Assembly: GCA_050084515.1 (NCBI GenBank)
Contig: CM114275.1
Coordinates: 16,554,001 to 16,618,000, forward strand
Direction: 5' to 3'
Origin: Blasia pusilla
Taxonomy: Eukaryota; Marchantiophyta; Marchantiopsida; Blasiales
Length of the DNA stretch: 64,000 nucleotides
Shown: positions 1-10,526 of the stretch, piece after piece
Layout of the letters: every line of letters begins with the position of its first letter
Position numbering within the stretch: the first letter of the stretch is position 1
The notes under the pieces: model-generated
Databases searched by the model: none
What the model saw: only the letters and a program-made list of their open reading frames with translations
Told to the model about the DNA's origin: nothing
Made by a program: the position numbers and the translations under genes

Positions 1-470
1 TGAAGAGAGAAGAGAGGCAAGAGAAGGCACAATTTCAGTTTGGGAGAAGGAAATTTTATTCAGAGCTTAATGGGTACAGATTTCAAATGGAGCTTTGATG
101 GTGAGAAAACTTTGGAGGCATTTTTTAGGGCTTTCCTGGTCGATTCAACCGTCAGGGTCCCACTTCAAGCTAGAGCAATGCCAAATTCTAGTTCTAGCCA
201 TCTTGTAGAGCTCATTGAGAGCTTTCCAACGCATCCAAAATTGCTTGATTCTGACACTATGAGCTCTTGCAGCAACAATTTCAGTGTAGGAAAGTGCAAA
301 TTGTAAAGAAAAGTTGTGCAGTTTGCTCTCTACAGGCCAATTTCGACTTGTTCTTTCAAACATTTCATCAATTTTGGCAAATTTCAGGTCAATTTTTGTG
401 TAGGAGTGGTCTATGCTTCAATTGGAGCAGTAGAAAGCCTGAAATTACATTTTTTGTGAGTGAAATCGTT
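1..470. other. Unassigned sequence left of the Copia relic
   Basis: No gene is recognised. The stretch is AT-rich with a purine-rich start and short chance reading frames. It lies directly upstream of the Copia gag-like start at 476, so it may be the element's LTR or leader. The window edge prevents a check for a matching 3' LTR, and no primer-binding site of TGGTATCAGAGC type was seen. Confidence 0.3.
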
Positions 471-475
471 TATCA

Positions 476-1330
476 TGGAGTATTCCTCAACAACAATCAC
501 AAGCGAGAATCTATACAAGCAGAATTACAATATCTGGAAGTTTTGCATGAAATAATTTCTCATGGGTCAAGAACTATGGGAGCTTGTGACACGTGATGAG
601 GCCAAGCTAGAAGGTGACTCAACAGACTTAAATGTGTGGTATAAAAGAATTGGACATACGAGTCTTCAAAGATTACAAAATCTTTCATCATCTAATATGG
701 TAATAAGATTCCCTAAATTAGCGAGTCGTGCTACGTTAGAGGTATGTCATGCTTGCCAATTTGGAAAATAAGCTAGATTTCCTTTTCCAAAGCAAGGTAG
801 AAGAGCATCCAAGATATTGGAGTTGATCCACAATGATGTGTGGACATCATCAGAACACAGCCTTAGTGGTTGCCAGTATTTTGTTTCATTTATTGATGAC
901 TTCTCTAGGTCTATATGGGTATACTTTTTTAAGCCAAGTTAGAGGTATTCTCAGTGTTCCAAACATTTAGAGTTATAGTAGAGAAGCAGACTGGACAATA
1001 CATTTTGAAATTGCGTTGTGATGAAGAGGAGAGTATCTTTCAATACAGTTTGATGACTATTTATGTCAAAATGGCATCCAATGTCAAATGACTTGCCGCT
1101 ACACTCCACAACAAAATGGAGTGGCTGAGAGGAAAAATGGACCTATTGCTGAAGCGGTACGAGCTATGCTGAATGAGAAGAACATGCCTAAGGTGTATTG
1201 GGGAGAGGTTGTAGCATATGCAGTCTTCTTAATCAACCGAACTCCAACAACATGAGTTCATGATAAACCTCCATTCAAAGTCTTCACAGGTAGTAAACCT
1301 GATTTTTTTCCTTCTTGAAAGTATTTGGCT
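476..1330 (+). pseudogene. Copia gag remnant, GAG-pre-integrase and integrase (broken)
   Basis: The gag start (from ATG at 476) reads like Copia gag, with NYNIWKF near its beginning. At about 640 a GAG-pre-integrase segment follows, with WYKRIGHTSLQRLQNL and CHACQFGK. The integrase core has FIDDFSRSIWVYF near 885-930 and an NGVAERKN-type segment near 1115-1140 that holds the catalytic glutamate, followed by LINRTPTT near 1230. Stops and at least three frame changes separate these blocks. The gag-to-GAG-pre-integrase junction implies an internal deletion of well over 1 kb compared with complete plant Copia elements. Confidence 0.8.
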
Positions 1331-2654
1331 GTATATCTGTTATGCTCATGTTCCTTCTGAGAGACGTCATAAATTAGACCCCAAGTCTGAAAGATGTATC
1401 TTCATAGGCTATGTTGATGGAACTAAGGGATATAAGTGCTACATTCCATCCTCTAATAAGCTTATTATTAGTCGAGATGTTGTCTTTGATGAGCTAAAGT
1501 CATGGTATGCTACATCTGAGCCTATTTCACCTCTAAACTTATTTGTTGAGGGGGAGAATATAACTATAACCCAAGAGATATTGTCTTCATATTCTCCAAG
1601 TACTAGTGCAGGATTAGGACAAGTCCTAGATTCATCCATTAAATTTGTGAGTCCATGGACGGGAAGAATACATATTCAGTCTATTAACATTAGTCAGAGC
1701 TCGAGTCAGGTGTTAGAGGCATCTACCTCTGAACAACAACTTCGTAGATCAAGTAGAGTTACACATCTAGTTCATAGATTCATAAATGAAGGTTTCCTTG
1801 CGACACATCATGCATATACGATGACTACCCTTCAAGAGCAGGAGCCGAGTTGTTTTGAAGAAGATGCAAGTAAAGCTGAATGGATTGAAGCTATGAAGGA
1901 AGAGCTTGCTGCATTAAGACATCAACAAACATGGAAGCTGGTTGATATACCTTATGGTAAGGAGTTTATTGGTATAATTAACGGATACAAAGCGAGATTG
2001 GTGGCTAAAGGCTATGCACAATAATATGGTATCGATTATGAGGAAACATTTAGCCATGTTGCAAAGATGGCGACTACAAGAACAGTGGTTGTAGTTGCAG
2101 TAAGTAAGAAGTGGAGATTACATCACATGGACGTCAAGAATACCTTCTTGAATGGAGATCTATGTTAGGAGGTATATATGACTCAACCACCTGGATACGA
2201 GCATCCCAAGTTTCCATTTCGCGTAGGCATGTTGAAGAAAGCTCTATATGGGCTCAAACAAGCTCTAAGAGCTTGGTATGGCAAGATTACATACGTCATA
2301 CAAGAGTTGGGTTTTAGGGTATATGATTCTGACTCATCGTTATATATCTTGAGAGGACAAGATCATACAGTTCTCATTGTGTTGTATGTTGACGATCTCT
2401 TGATTACTAGGAGTACTGAAGAAATGGTACAACAAGTCTAGCTTAAGTTACAAGCAGAATTTGATATGAAGGACTTGAGAAAACTCCAGTACTTCATAGG
2501 TATTGAGTTTATCAAGGTTGGAGAGAGCATGTGGTTACTAAAACAACAATATGCTCTTCATATACTTTCAAAATATGGTATGACGGCTTTTAAGCCAATC
2601 TCTACACCGTTGGACCAGAGCGTGAAGCTAAGAGTACATACCCTATATAATTGA
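1330..2654 (+). pseudogene. Copia integrase C-terminus and reverse transcriptase (broken)
   Basis: The longest open piece (about 1260-2024) has the GYKCYIP and ISRDVVFDE segments of the Copia integrase C-terminal region, then the start of the reverse transcriptase with EWIEAMKEELAAL and YKARLVAKGYAQ. In later frames come the [12 protein letters not shown] and ALYGLKQALRAWY segments and the catalytic YVDDLLI near 2385-2403. The end is DMKDLRKLQYFIGIEF and the PISTPLD segment near 2600. RNase H is absent. The protein is about 60% complete and interrupted by several stops. Confidence 0.85.
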
Positions 2655-2789
2655 GAAGAGTACCAACCTCCAATCATTCTCTCATTGTAAATTTCGTTCT
2701 CCATGGTGATGCGTGTGTGTGAGAGTCGTTTTCCACCAATTATGCTTGTTTAGCAGTTTTCCACATGATAGAGTACTTGTAGTGTCTCA

Positions 2790-3890
2790 TCCTTCATAGA
2801 GAGCACGTGTGGTGCGTCATACCTATGAGGAGTTTGGTCATTTTGGAGTGAAGCACACCTACATCTTGGTCCAGATATAATATTGGTGGCGAGGTTTGTA
2901 GATTGACGTTCAGCAGTTTGTTGATAGATGCATGGTGTGTGATCGGGTCTGTGCATTTTTCAATGCTTCGACTCCATATTTTCATCCACTTGCGATTATG
3001 GGTTTAGGTTATGGATGTAGTTTGGATTTTGCAGGACCTTCACCTTTGACGGAGTGCCATAGTCGTTATGTGTGGGTGATGATCGAGCACTCTCAAAGTG
3101 GATACAATTGGTTGGATAACTTAAGAAAGCGAGTGAGTGAGTAGCATATGCCTTCCTAGATCGAGTGTTGAGTCATAACGACGCAACAACTGAGGTGTTG
3201 ACAGATTAGGGTACAAAATTTTGCCAGGAGTTTCAGGCCTTGTGTGATCAGACGGTGACCGACCATCGCACCACTTCGCGAGATCATCTTGAGGCGGATG
3301 GACTAGTGGAGAGGGTTGTGTAGGCGATGAAGAGAGTGTTATGCAAGTATGGTTTATAGAAAGGCCACATAAGAGATTGGGACCTCCACTTGCCTTGGTT
3401 GGTGATGGGATACAGATTCAACAAGCAAGCATCTTTAGCGTCTTTCTGACCATACTTGCTTCTTTATGGTCGAGAGCCAGATTAACCAACAGTCATTCAT
3501 TGAGATGTTAGTGAGGTGTTGAACCTTGATGACCATGATGTATGGATGCAAGTATGTTCATAGAAGGTTAAGTTATTTTGGAGAATGATTCCCATGGCGT
3601 TTGAGAACTTGCCGATTGCGCCATATCGGGATACGTTAAGGTATGCAACTATTCGTGGAGGTGGTTATTGACCGAATATATGGAGGTTTCATCACGGAGA
3701 CTATGTCTACTTCCAGCAGACGGCATCCATGATGTTGGATGTGAATGCAGGGCGCACTATCTTGAGAGTGAGTGAGGTTTTGTAATCTAGTATTCTCTTA
3801 TTGGAGGAACGCGATGGTATGGTTTGGAAGGACTATGTAAGTAACAATGCGCCATATCAACTTCTAACACTAACGGTATAGTTGATCAAA
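2790..3890 (+). pseudogene. Gypsy integrase relic (element R)
   Basis: The order matches copy A. A zinc-binding H...H...CxxC region lies near 2810-2945 (RHTYEEFGHFGVK, then CMVCDRV). The first catalytic Asp is in LDFAGP near 3030, and the glutamate segment reads LVERVV near 3305-3320. Further on come MGYRF near 3405-3420, LLLYGREPD near 3455-3485 and GRTILRVSEVL near 3750-3782. At least ten stops or frame changes are present. It is clearly more diverged from A and B than those two are from each other. Confidence 0.75.
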
Positions 3891-3919
3891 GCTTAGCAGT
3901 AGTTCCCTCATGCTTGCGA

Positions 3920-4060
3920 TGCATGTTGTGTGGTTCCGCCCGTAGTGCAGCCATTATGCCAGTCTTTGATGGATATTCGAGAGGATGGCATATGGCATGT
4001 TTGACGCAACCTCTCACTAGGGTTCCTCGGGGACGATGGAGGTGCCCTAGATATACATAG
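3920..4060 (+). pseudogene. PHD zinc finger at end of relic R pol
   Basis: One open frame reads CMLCGSA, then SRGWHMACL, then GRWRCPRYT followed by a stop at 4058-4060. Two zinc ligands of the middle CxxC pair (CDRC in copy A) are replaced (FDGY), and one Cys of the last CPRC is Tyr. The first CxxC pair, the HxxC pair and the stop position match copies A and B. The stop directly after C/Y-T is shared by all three copies, which supports the PHD finger as the true C-terminus of the polyprotein. Confidence 0.65.
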
Positions 4061-4249
4061 AGTAGGTAGTTCTAGATTCAAACTTGGGTCTTTGACATGG
4101 ATGACAAGAAGGCGACTAACGATGGGGCCACATGAGCACTCGACCTTTTTGCTCTTAGCGTCCGAGAGATGTATGCTATGGTAGGAAGGGATAGATGACT
4201 ATATGGAGTTAGAGGGATCTAACCATGAGCTAGGAAGAAGGTTGGAGAT

Positions 4250-4350
4250 ATTTTGGTATTTCTCGTCTTGTTCTTTTGATGTCATGAGTTAGCATGGGAT
4301 CGTGTGTGATTGTGTGTATGTTCGGTATTAGCGATGTATGTTGTGTAGCG
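4250..4350 (+). repeat. B1 block of relic R
   Basis: A GT-rich stretch containing CATGAGTTAGCATG, GTGTGTATGTTCG and GATGTATGTTGT. It recurs, diverged, at about 4910-5027 on the far side of the A-type repeat. It corresponds to the B1 blocks of copies A (17485-17586) and B (53046-53149). Confidence 0.6.
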
Positions 4351-4811
4351 ATATGTATGTGTAGGAAAATTTTCAGATCTATTAGGATAGATTGACGACA
4401 TCTAATAGAGTGCCTTTGGAGATACTTGAGGATAATCTCAAGAGCTTGAGGATGACTTGTTGAGGGCGCTGGTAACCTTAGAGAGCACGTTTCCCCTTCG
4501 TTTTGGCTCATTTGGAACCATATTGAGAAATTTATTATGTTGGATAAGTTACCACTTTTGGCATAGTTAAATTCCACTTTGGGAAGTCGCCCTTTACTCG
4601 CTACAATAGGTTAAGAGCCATGGAGATGATCTGCAAGCATAGGTTATTGTAGAGAAGGCTTGAGAGAAGAAAACGGGTATACCTCCAAGAGAGAGAGCTT
4701 GAGAATTCATTATTCTTTGTTGAACCTCTTGGAATGAGGAGGCGGAATTATATTCCTCCTTGCCTTGTGTGTGTAACCCGAGCCTCTCATTAGGAGAGTG
4801 GGTTTGGTTTG

Positions 4812-4848
<37 letters not shown>

Positions 4849-4909
4849 CACACACCATGGAGAGCTTAATGTGAAAGATTTGATTGATTTAATTGAAGAT
4901 ATTCTAGTA
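4351..4909 (+). repeat. A2 repeat of relic R (diverged)
   Basis: The best match to the A repeats of copies A and B is near 4775-4810, where GAGAGTGGGTTTGG parallels the GTGGAGTGGGTTTGGCT of the younger copies. Weaker similarity runs to either side. The block is about 560 bp against 366-370 bp in A and B, partly because of the AG microsatellite. The outer limits are approximate. Confidence 0.5.
4815..4846 (+). repeat. (AG)n microsatellite
   Basis: About 16 AG units lie inside the A2 repeat of relic R. Copies A and B lack this run. Confidence 0.95.
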
Positions 4910-5027
4910 CTTCTTGTCTCGTTGTTTGGATATCATGAGTTAGCATGAAATCATGTATGTTTGTGTGTATGTTCGAGAACGATGTATGTTGTATAGCAAT
5001 GAGTATGCCCACGACAACAATCTTAGG
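4910..5027 (+). repeat. B2 block, 3' terminus of relic R
   Basis: The second copy of the block at 4250-4350. It ends in CCCACGACAA, the same terminal sequence as copy A (18060-18067), which supports this as the real 3' end of the element. Confidence 0.6.
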
Positions 5028-6035
5028 ATCTAAGCATCTGCAAGCTCACCCAATGGCACACAACCTACCTAAGGGGCTTATTAATAGTATCAACTAGATG
5101 TTGGTCTCTATGGTGAGTATGATCTTTCTCAAGACCCAATCTTCTAAAATCCGCCACGTTTCAGTTACAATGAGCACCTAAGTACCATCATTCGAGTCGA
5201 GATAGAGAAAATTTTCTTGCTCCTTTCATGCACATGCTTGATTTTATAGTGACTGCTTTGAACTCGAACTATCTTGTGAATAGTACGGATCTTGAAGTTG
5301 AAGAACCATTGATGGAATTTATATGTATGAAATTATAGGTCACACGCGTGAATAGCTTTGTTGTGCTCATGTTTGGCGTCAACAAATTTGGCCTTGCCTT
5401 GTTAGCCGTCAAGCTTTGATCTTATCCCAAACTCCATGTGCAATGATTGATCACTCGAGCTTCCCTTCCAATATTTGTGATTCTTTCTATCACATTCACA
5501 ATACCCCTTCCATCGCTTGAAAAATTGTAACATAATTCATCCCTTCCATCTTAGAAAGCTTGAATCCTTGCGGGACATACAACTAGACCCAATTCAATAG
5601 GTAGAAGTCACGACGCCATTAACTTTGATCTCGCTTTGTTGCACCACTCCGATTGACAAGATTCCTAGCCCAATTGCTACACTCAAAAGGTGTTCATTGT
5701 CCTCATGACTACATGACTTGCACCTCGACCATGATTTTAGGTCATGTGCCGCGGGGTTTAATTCCTCTCGCAAGCCCTCTCTCACCTCAACATCGTAGCC
5801 ATAAGCTTGAGTTTAGGCATTGGAGTTGATCTATGGTTGTGCGGCACACTCAATCCGTGTGCTCACTAACCTCATCTCTTCACCTCACCTCTCCTCACCT
5901 GACCAACTATGGGAGATACTCGGGCATCTGTAACTAGAGGAGTGAAGGCCTCAAATTTTGAGTCCTTGAGAGAGAGAGAAAATGTACTCATTAATTGGTG
6001 TCTGTCGTAGCCTTGTGATTAGAGAGAGACGAGAC
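5028..6035. other. No gene seen
   Basis: No recognisable coding or repeat signal. A short minus-strand frame at 5594-5785 has a CKSC...H pattern and could be a 3' extension of the LINE relic that follows, but this is weak. Confidence 0.4.
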
Positions 6036-7470
6036 TCGTTAAGTAGCGTCTGTCGAAGCCTTGCAACCATAGACCCCGCACCCTAGTTGGACGGAGATTG
6101 AGACTAGGATGGGAGTAGAGAGAGGAGCAAGTGAAGAAGGTACCATATGAGAGGAGGGAGACACTCTCATATAGTGTGAGTGCTTACCAAACAATGTGTT
6201 GGTGTGGAGCTTCCAAGTGTCAACCAAGAAACTCTTCACCACACTTTCTACTTTATCTGATTGGGATCCCCAATAGACATTACTTACTAGTGCAGTAGCT
6301 TTGGGCAATGAATCAAGCATATTGAATGTGTTGAACAATTATGGAAATACCAACTAAGAAATATTAGCATATGCTCTTGCTTTGCGTGTTTTGAACTTTG
6401 CGCAAGAAACCAAGTAATGACTAGAGGTTTCATCCGATCCCCATCGTCACACATGGTGCAAGAGTTTAGTCGTGTTCCCATTCTGCTTTTCTTATGGTTC
6501 GAGTGGATTTCTCCGTTCTAAACTTGAACTTGAGACATGTTCCCAAGAAAGGGGTTCCCCGCAAAAAGTTATTTAGTTTTGCCTTCTCCGGATATACCGT
6601 CAAGAGCGAGAGGTCGGACATTTTCATGGCTTCCTTCGTGTTGTTGTGTTATGAGCGTTTCCCACTGCTTTGGTTATGGTACCCACAAATGCTTTCTCAT
6701 CTTGCTCCCACAGTTCAGGCCTTGCTGGGAGCTTAGTTGCTTGCACAATCTCTTTAACCTTTTTCGTCTAAGATTTGGCCTACTTTACGGGTCTTCTTTG
6801 GGTCAAAGTTTCCCCCATCAACTCTTTAGGATAGCGATGGGGGTCCATGGTCTCCAACTGCCTACGCCATTTCAACTTGGTGATGTCATATCTATCCTCA
6901 TGGGGTTCCATTCCAAGTTCTGATCTCACACCAACTTTGGCTGTTTGTGAGGAAGTTGACATCATATCCCAGAATGCCTTCAATTGCACATCTTCAAGCA
7001 TGTCTCTTTGTTTGGTGTTGGCATCCCACACTGTTGCCCCATATTCCACCAAGGGATGAATGGTATGCAAAATGACAGAGCGCTGTACTTCTTATGTGAT
7101 GTCCCAACATTGTAGGAATCTTGACAGATCGTTCACCTTCTTATGACCTTTCTTAGTAGTCTTCTTAATATGGGCATCCCACATGCAGTCTTCTGAGAAT
7201 TCTATGCCTAGATAGGTGTATGTGGGCACACGGGGGATCTCTTATTCGCCCCAGTACCAATGTTGGTCTTGGTCCTCCTCCTTGACATTGAAGATCATCA
7301 CACCACACTTCAATATAGTTGCCTCCCTACCCCACGTGTCTCACCAACTTTTGGTCAGGGAGATCATCTCTTGGAGTTTCTCTCCTATTTCCTCCATACC
7401 ACTAAAGTCATCAGTAGAGAGAAGGGATAAATATCTTCCTAAAATATATGACATGTATTCATAAAAATCG
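6036..7470 (-). mobile_element. LINE-type non-LTR retrotransposon fragment (3' end of pol)
   Basis: Minus strand. The segment at 7070-6780 reads IHPLVEYGATVWDANTKQ, then LEDVQLKAFWDM, then VRSELGMEPHEDRYDITKLKW. This is the characteristic region C-terminal to the reverse transcriptase of plant LINE-type elements. Upstream on the same strand (about 7470-7080) are remnants of the thumb region, including TYLGIEFSEDCMWDAHI. Downstream, near 6440, a CTMCDDGD...H...C pattern is a degraded zinc knuckle of the usual C-terminal type. The RT catalytic core is absent and the remaining frame is broken, so the element is dead. Confidence 0.65.
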
Positions 7471-9520
7471 GTATTGCTCATACAAGTTAGTAGGAATTCT
7501 AATATGGGAAAGTTGTATGTAATCTTAGAATGTAAGTTCTCGGATTAATTCAAGTAAAGTAGGAGTGACCATGTTCTGAGCGCCACAACCAACATCTATA
7601 TGAAATTGACCTCCTAAGGAGAGGTTCAACCATCTGTGGCGATGAGGAGTGTCATGGATGCAGAATCCATTTTAGGAGCATGGAAATAGAAGACCTTCGA
7701 ACAGAGTGAACTTTGCATTATTCAAGTAGATACATAAGTTTAAATGATTTACTCTAGGATTTCATCAATTTTCGGGGGTTTTTTGGATACCATCCTTGAG
7801 CACCTCGTGCAATCAGGATCGCATTGTAGGAATGAGGAACATGGTATTGTAGCTTCTTATGTTATATGCCTTAATTACCTATAATCATTTTAGTCTTGTT
7901 GGTGGAATGTAGTGAAGTTGTAGGCTGCATAATTTGGGTGTGCACAGTTCTTTTGACTCAAGCAAGGTAGATGAGCTCGAGATCTCTAAGGCTGGCTTGA
8001 CTTTGGAACGTATCCATGTCTGGTTGATACTCCGCATCACGCAGTGATTTTGATTATTTTGTATTGGTGACAACAAAAGGTTTAGGTAGACTCAATACAT
8101 TTGAGGTGATAATCCAAACTAATTATATCTCAAATTATAGACGATAGCCGCATAGATTGCATCCATCCCCATGAGGATGAATTTTGGGGTAGATGATAGA
8201 AGGCTATCATCCACCCCAAAATTTATTTAAAGGGTGTTGTCGCAGGTTCAGACCACTTTTGGAGATACCATATCTCATAGGCCACTCACAACTGCTTGGA
8301 CGAGGCTAATATTGTCATGATAGTCGAACAATTTTGTAGTTAGTTTGTGCAAAAAGTGGCGAATGACATTTGCAACTGCAAGGAAAATTCTTGTTGATTG
8401 AACTTGCGGGTATGTTGGGACTCATTCTTTGGGAGGACACATTCCAGGTTAGGGTTTTATTAGTATCTTGTGGTAGGTTTTAAATGAGGTTAGAACATTT
8501 AATTACATTATAGTGACCTATTTCCAACATGGCGCATTTGTTGGATTGGGAGTGGTGTTTGCTACAACTAATGTTAGTAGAGTGTGTTGGTGTGTTGAGG
8601 CTTTTCTTTTTCACAGAGATAGATCCAGATGTCATGTCATCAACTCCATTCTCGTGCTTGCGTATCTATCCAGCTCACAACATGAAATCAGCCTCGGCCT
8701 TCATTGACAAATCTTTTATTGTATATTATGGTCTAGGGTCATTTATCGTCTAGGGTCATTGTATTGCTTGCCGTTGGCAAGAGAACATTTTTAATGATTC
8801 TATATGGCGAGTTTCAATTCTCAGAAAGGAGATTCAAGGATGGGAATTCAAACACTCAAAGTTTTGGTTCTTGCCGAAAGCCACATATCACAATGTATGG
8901 TCTAGGGTACATTCTCAAATTTGAAGGTGGAGATTGTAAGAGGTTGGAAACCTAATTTTTCCGTTGGATGTCGAAGCATCATATCCTTTATGCAGAATGA
9001 CGTTGCATGGTGATGGATGCCATCATTAGTTACTATGCTGAGTGAGATAGGAGTCATATTTTAAATACCACCATTATCTTCTTAATTTTGTGCTATGAGC
9101 ATAAGTTTATAAAGTTGGTGCATGTAGTGAGTGCTTCTTTGATTTAAAAGACACTATTGCTTAAACAAACTCATACACTTTTTAAGGAATCCATAAGAGT
9201 CTCATATACGTTCTCATAGATTTATGGATACCAAAGAATTGAGAGTTCAGCCAATGATCTCTTTGCAGAGCCTGCAATAAAACTTACCTCTAGTGGTAGT
9301 TTAGATGCAGAAGTGTTGTAGACATCACATTTTGATTTTTGCAGTTTGTTTAAAGTCACACTCTATCGATGAATAATTGTTGTGCCTGTCAGCAGTTTGA
9401 GATAGGCTCTAGTCAATACGATCACCCGTATGTCCAACAAGAAGTATGTGTCACCGAACGGACAATGAGACAAGAGCCCCTTAGTGCAAACTTGGTGAAT
9501 TTCGGGCTCCAGGGCTCAAA
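7471..9520. other. No gene seen
   Basis: About 2 kb of AT-rich sequence with only short chance frames. The one structural item is a foldback at 8181-8224. The sequence just left of 9524 does not match the 5' part of the A repeat, so Gypsy copy A is truncated there. Confidence 0.5.
8181..8224. repeat. Foldback, 20-bp arms
   Basis: AATTTTGGGGTAGATGATAG and its inverted copy (one mismatch, C for T) are separated by AAGG. This is a small hairpin with no recognisable transposon around it. Confidence 0.85.
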
Positions 9521-9523
9521 TAT

Positions 9524-9718
9524 CAGTTGGGGGTGACTTTCCCAGTAGGGCCCGCTCTTAGGTTGGAGGATATAAGGTGGAGTGCACTCAAAGAACAGTC
9601 AGTTCTTTGAGTTGAGCCTGTTGCGTTGGGAGTTAGCCTTGGTAGTGAGTAGAGCCCTTGGCTATGGTGTTTCCCGCAAGCTTCGACCTAGATTCTCCCA
9701 TCGTGGAGTGGGTTTTGG
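9524..9718 (+). repeat. A1 terminal repeat of copy A (truncated both sides)
   Basis: Nearly identical to the middle of the A2 repeat at 17710-17908. It starts at GTTGGGGGTGACTTTCCC and breaks off after GGGTTTTGGCTCAA, where leader sequence equivalent to position ~44935 of copy B follows. Confidence 0.85.
9569..9611 (+). promoter_or_regulatory. TATA-like box plus start-site hairpin of copy A
   Basis: GATATAAGG at 9569-9577 is followed 10 bp later by CTCAAAGAAC-AGTCA-GTTCTTTGAG, a perfect 10-bp hairpin (9587-9611). The same arrangement lies in the A repeats of copy B. By spacing, transcription would start within or near the right arm. The start site is inferred. Confidence 0.45.
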
Positions 9719-9843
9719 CTCAAAGGCTCCATAGCGAAGCATGGCGAAGCGTGTCTCGAGCATTTCTCGGCGTTTCGAGGCTTCGAGGCAACTCGTGGTA
9801 GCTCGGGCGAGTGGGCGTGAGAGGCGGAGTAAGGAGCAAGGAG

Positions 9844-9867
9844 CAAGCAAGCAAGCTTGCTTGCTTG
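9844..9867 (+). repeat. Leader palindrome (CAAG)3(CTTG)3
   Basis: A perfect 24-bp palindrome in the transcribed leader. Copy B has it too (45039-45062). In retroelement leaders, palindromic loops can serve RNA dimerisation; that role is only a guess here. Confidence 0.8.
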
Positions 9868-10526
9868 GGCGTGAGGCAATTTTGGCAGGATTTGGGATTT
9901 GAGTGTTGCATAAGTGGTCATCCATCTTTGGGCTATTCTGCCTGGAGGACGCTTAACTGCTGAGTTCTTAACTATGCCACTGTACACACTGTTGTAGCTC
10001 ATTTGGTGTTTTTCGGAGATGTGTTAGGCGCTTTATGCATCTCAGGTTTTTGGTTGATGTACCTCTAGCGCATAGTATGGTGTAGCCTCTCCATGCATGT
10101 GATATTTTCAGGTGTTGGGAGTTTGACTAGCACGTCATCAACCCGCGGCAGAGTAGCTATTGCGTTAGAATTGTGTGGTGGGTTTTGTGGATTCAGGGGG
10201 CACCACGTTTGGTGGATTATGTTACCTTGATTTCCATTTGCGATTGGAGGGTTGTCGTTGGACTTCTTGTGTTTGGATCCCCTCCATCGGTGCTTCTTGC
10301 TTGCGCGCCCATTGTTAGGGTTGACGCTGATTTCCAGAGTAGTGTTACTCCTGTGTGCTACCGGTAGTGAGGCTGGAGGGATGACGACTAGACCGTGGGA
10401 GGCTTCTTGTGGTGATGACAAGTTAGGTTGCCTACACCCATAGCTAGTAGAGCTAGAATAGTATAGTGACATCGACGTCACTTGGTTATTTGGTGATGGT
10501 AATTTGGTGGTGGTGCGGCATCGACG

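Larger units (their letters stand above)
476..2654 (+). mobile_element. Degenerate Ty1/Copia retrotransposon
   Basis: Seen in broken frames in Copia order: a short gag start, GAG-pre-integrase, integrase core, and reverse transcriptase with YVDD. The middle of gag, the CCHC knuckle and the protease are missing, because the gag start runs within about 40 codons into the GAG-pre-integrase segment. The RNase H and 3' LTR are also missing, since RT sequence stops near 2654 and Gypsy integrase sequence begins within about 100 bp. Many stops and frameshifts mean it is inactive. Integrase before reverse transcriptase is the diagnostic Copia order. Confidence 0.85.
2750..5027 (+). mobile_element. Gypsy relic R, 3' half (integrase, PHD, B1-A2-B2 end)
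   Basis: This is an older, diverged member of the family of copies A (9.5-18 kb) and B (43.9-53.6 kb). It begins abruptly in the integrase zinc-binding region beside the Copia relic. It then contains the DDE core, the integrase C-terminal region, a PHD finger, a short 3' untranslated stretch, and the same 3' end layout as A and B: a ~100-bp block, the A repeat, then the ~100-bp block again, ending CACGACAA at 5020-5027. All reading frames except the PHD finger are heavily interrupted. Confidence 0.75.

Noticed and set aside
5594-5785. Small protein with CKSC...H pattern
   Set aside because: A single short minus-strand frame next to a LINE relic, with no independent support.
10065-10481. Minus-strand frame of 138 codons in the leader of copy A
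   Set aside because: Not conserved as a frame in the matching leader of copy B, and no domain is recognised.
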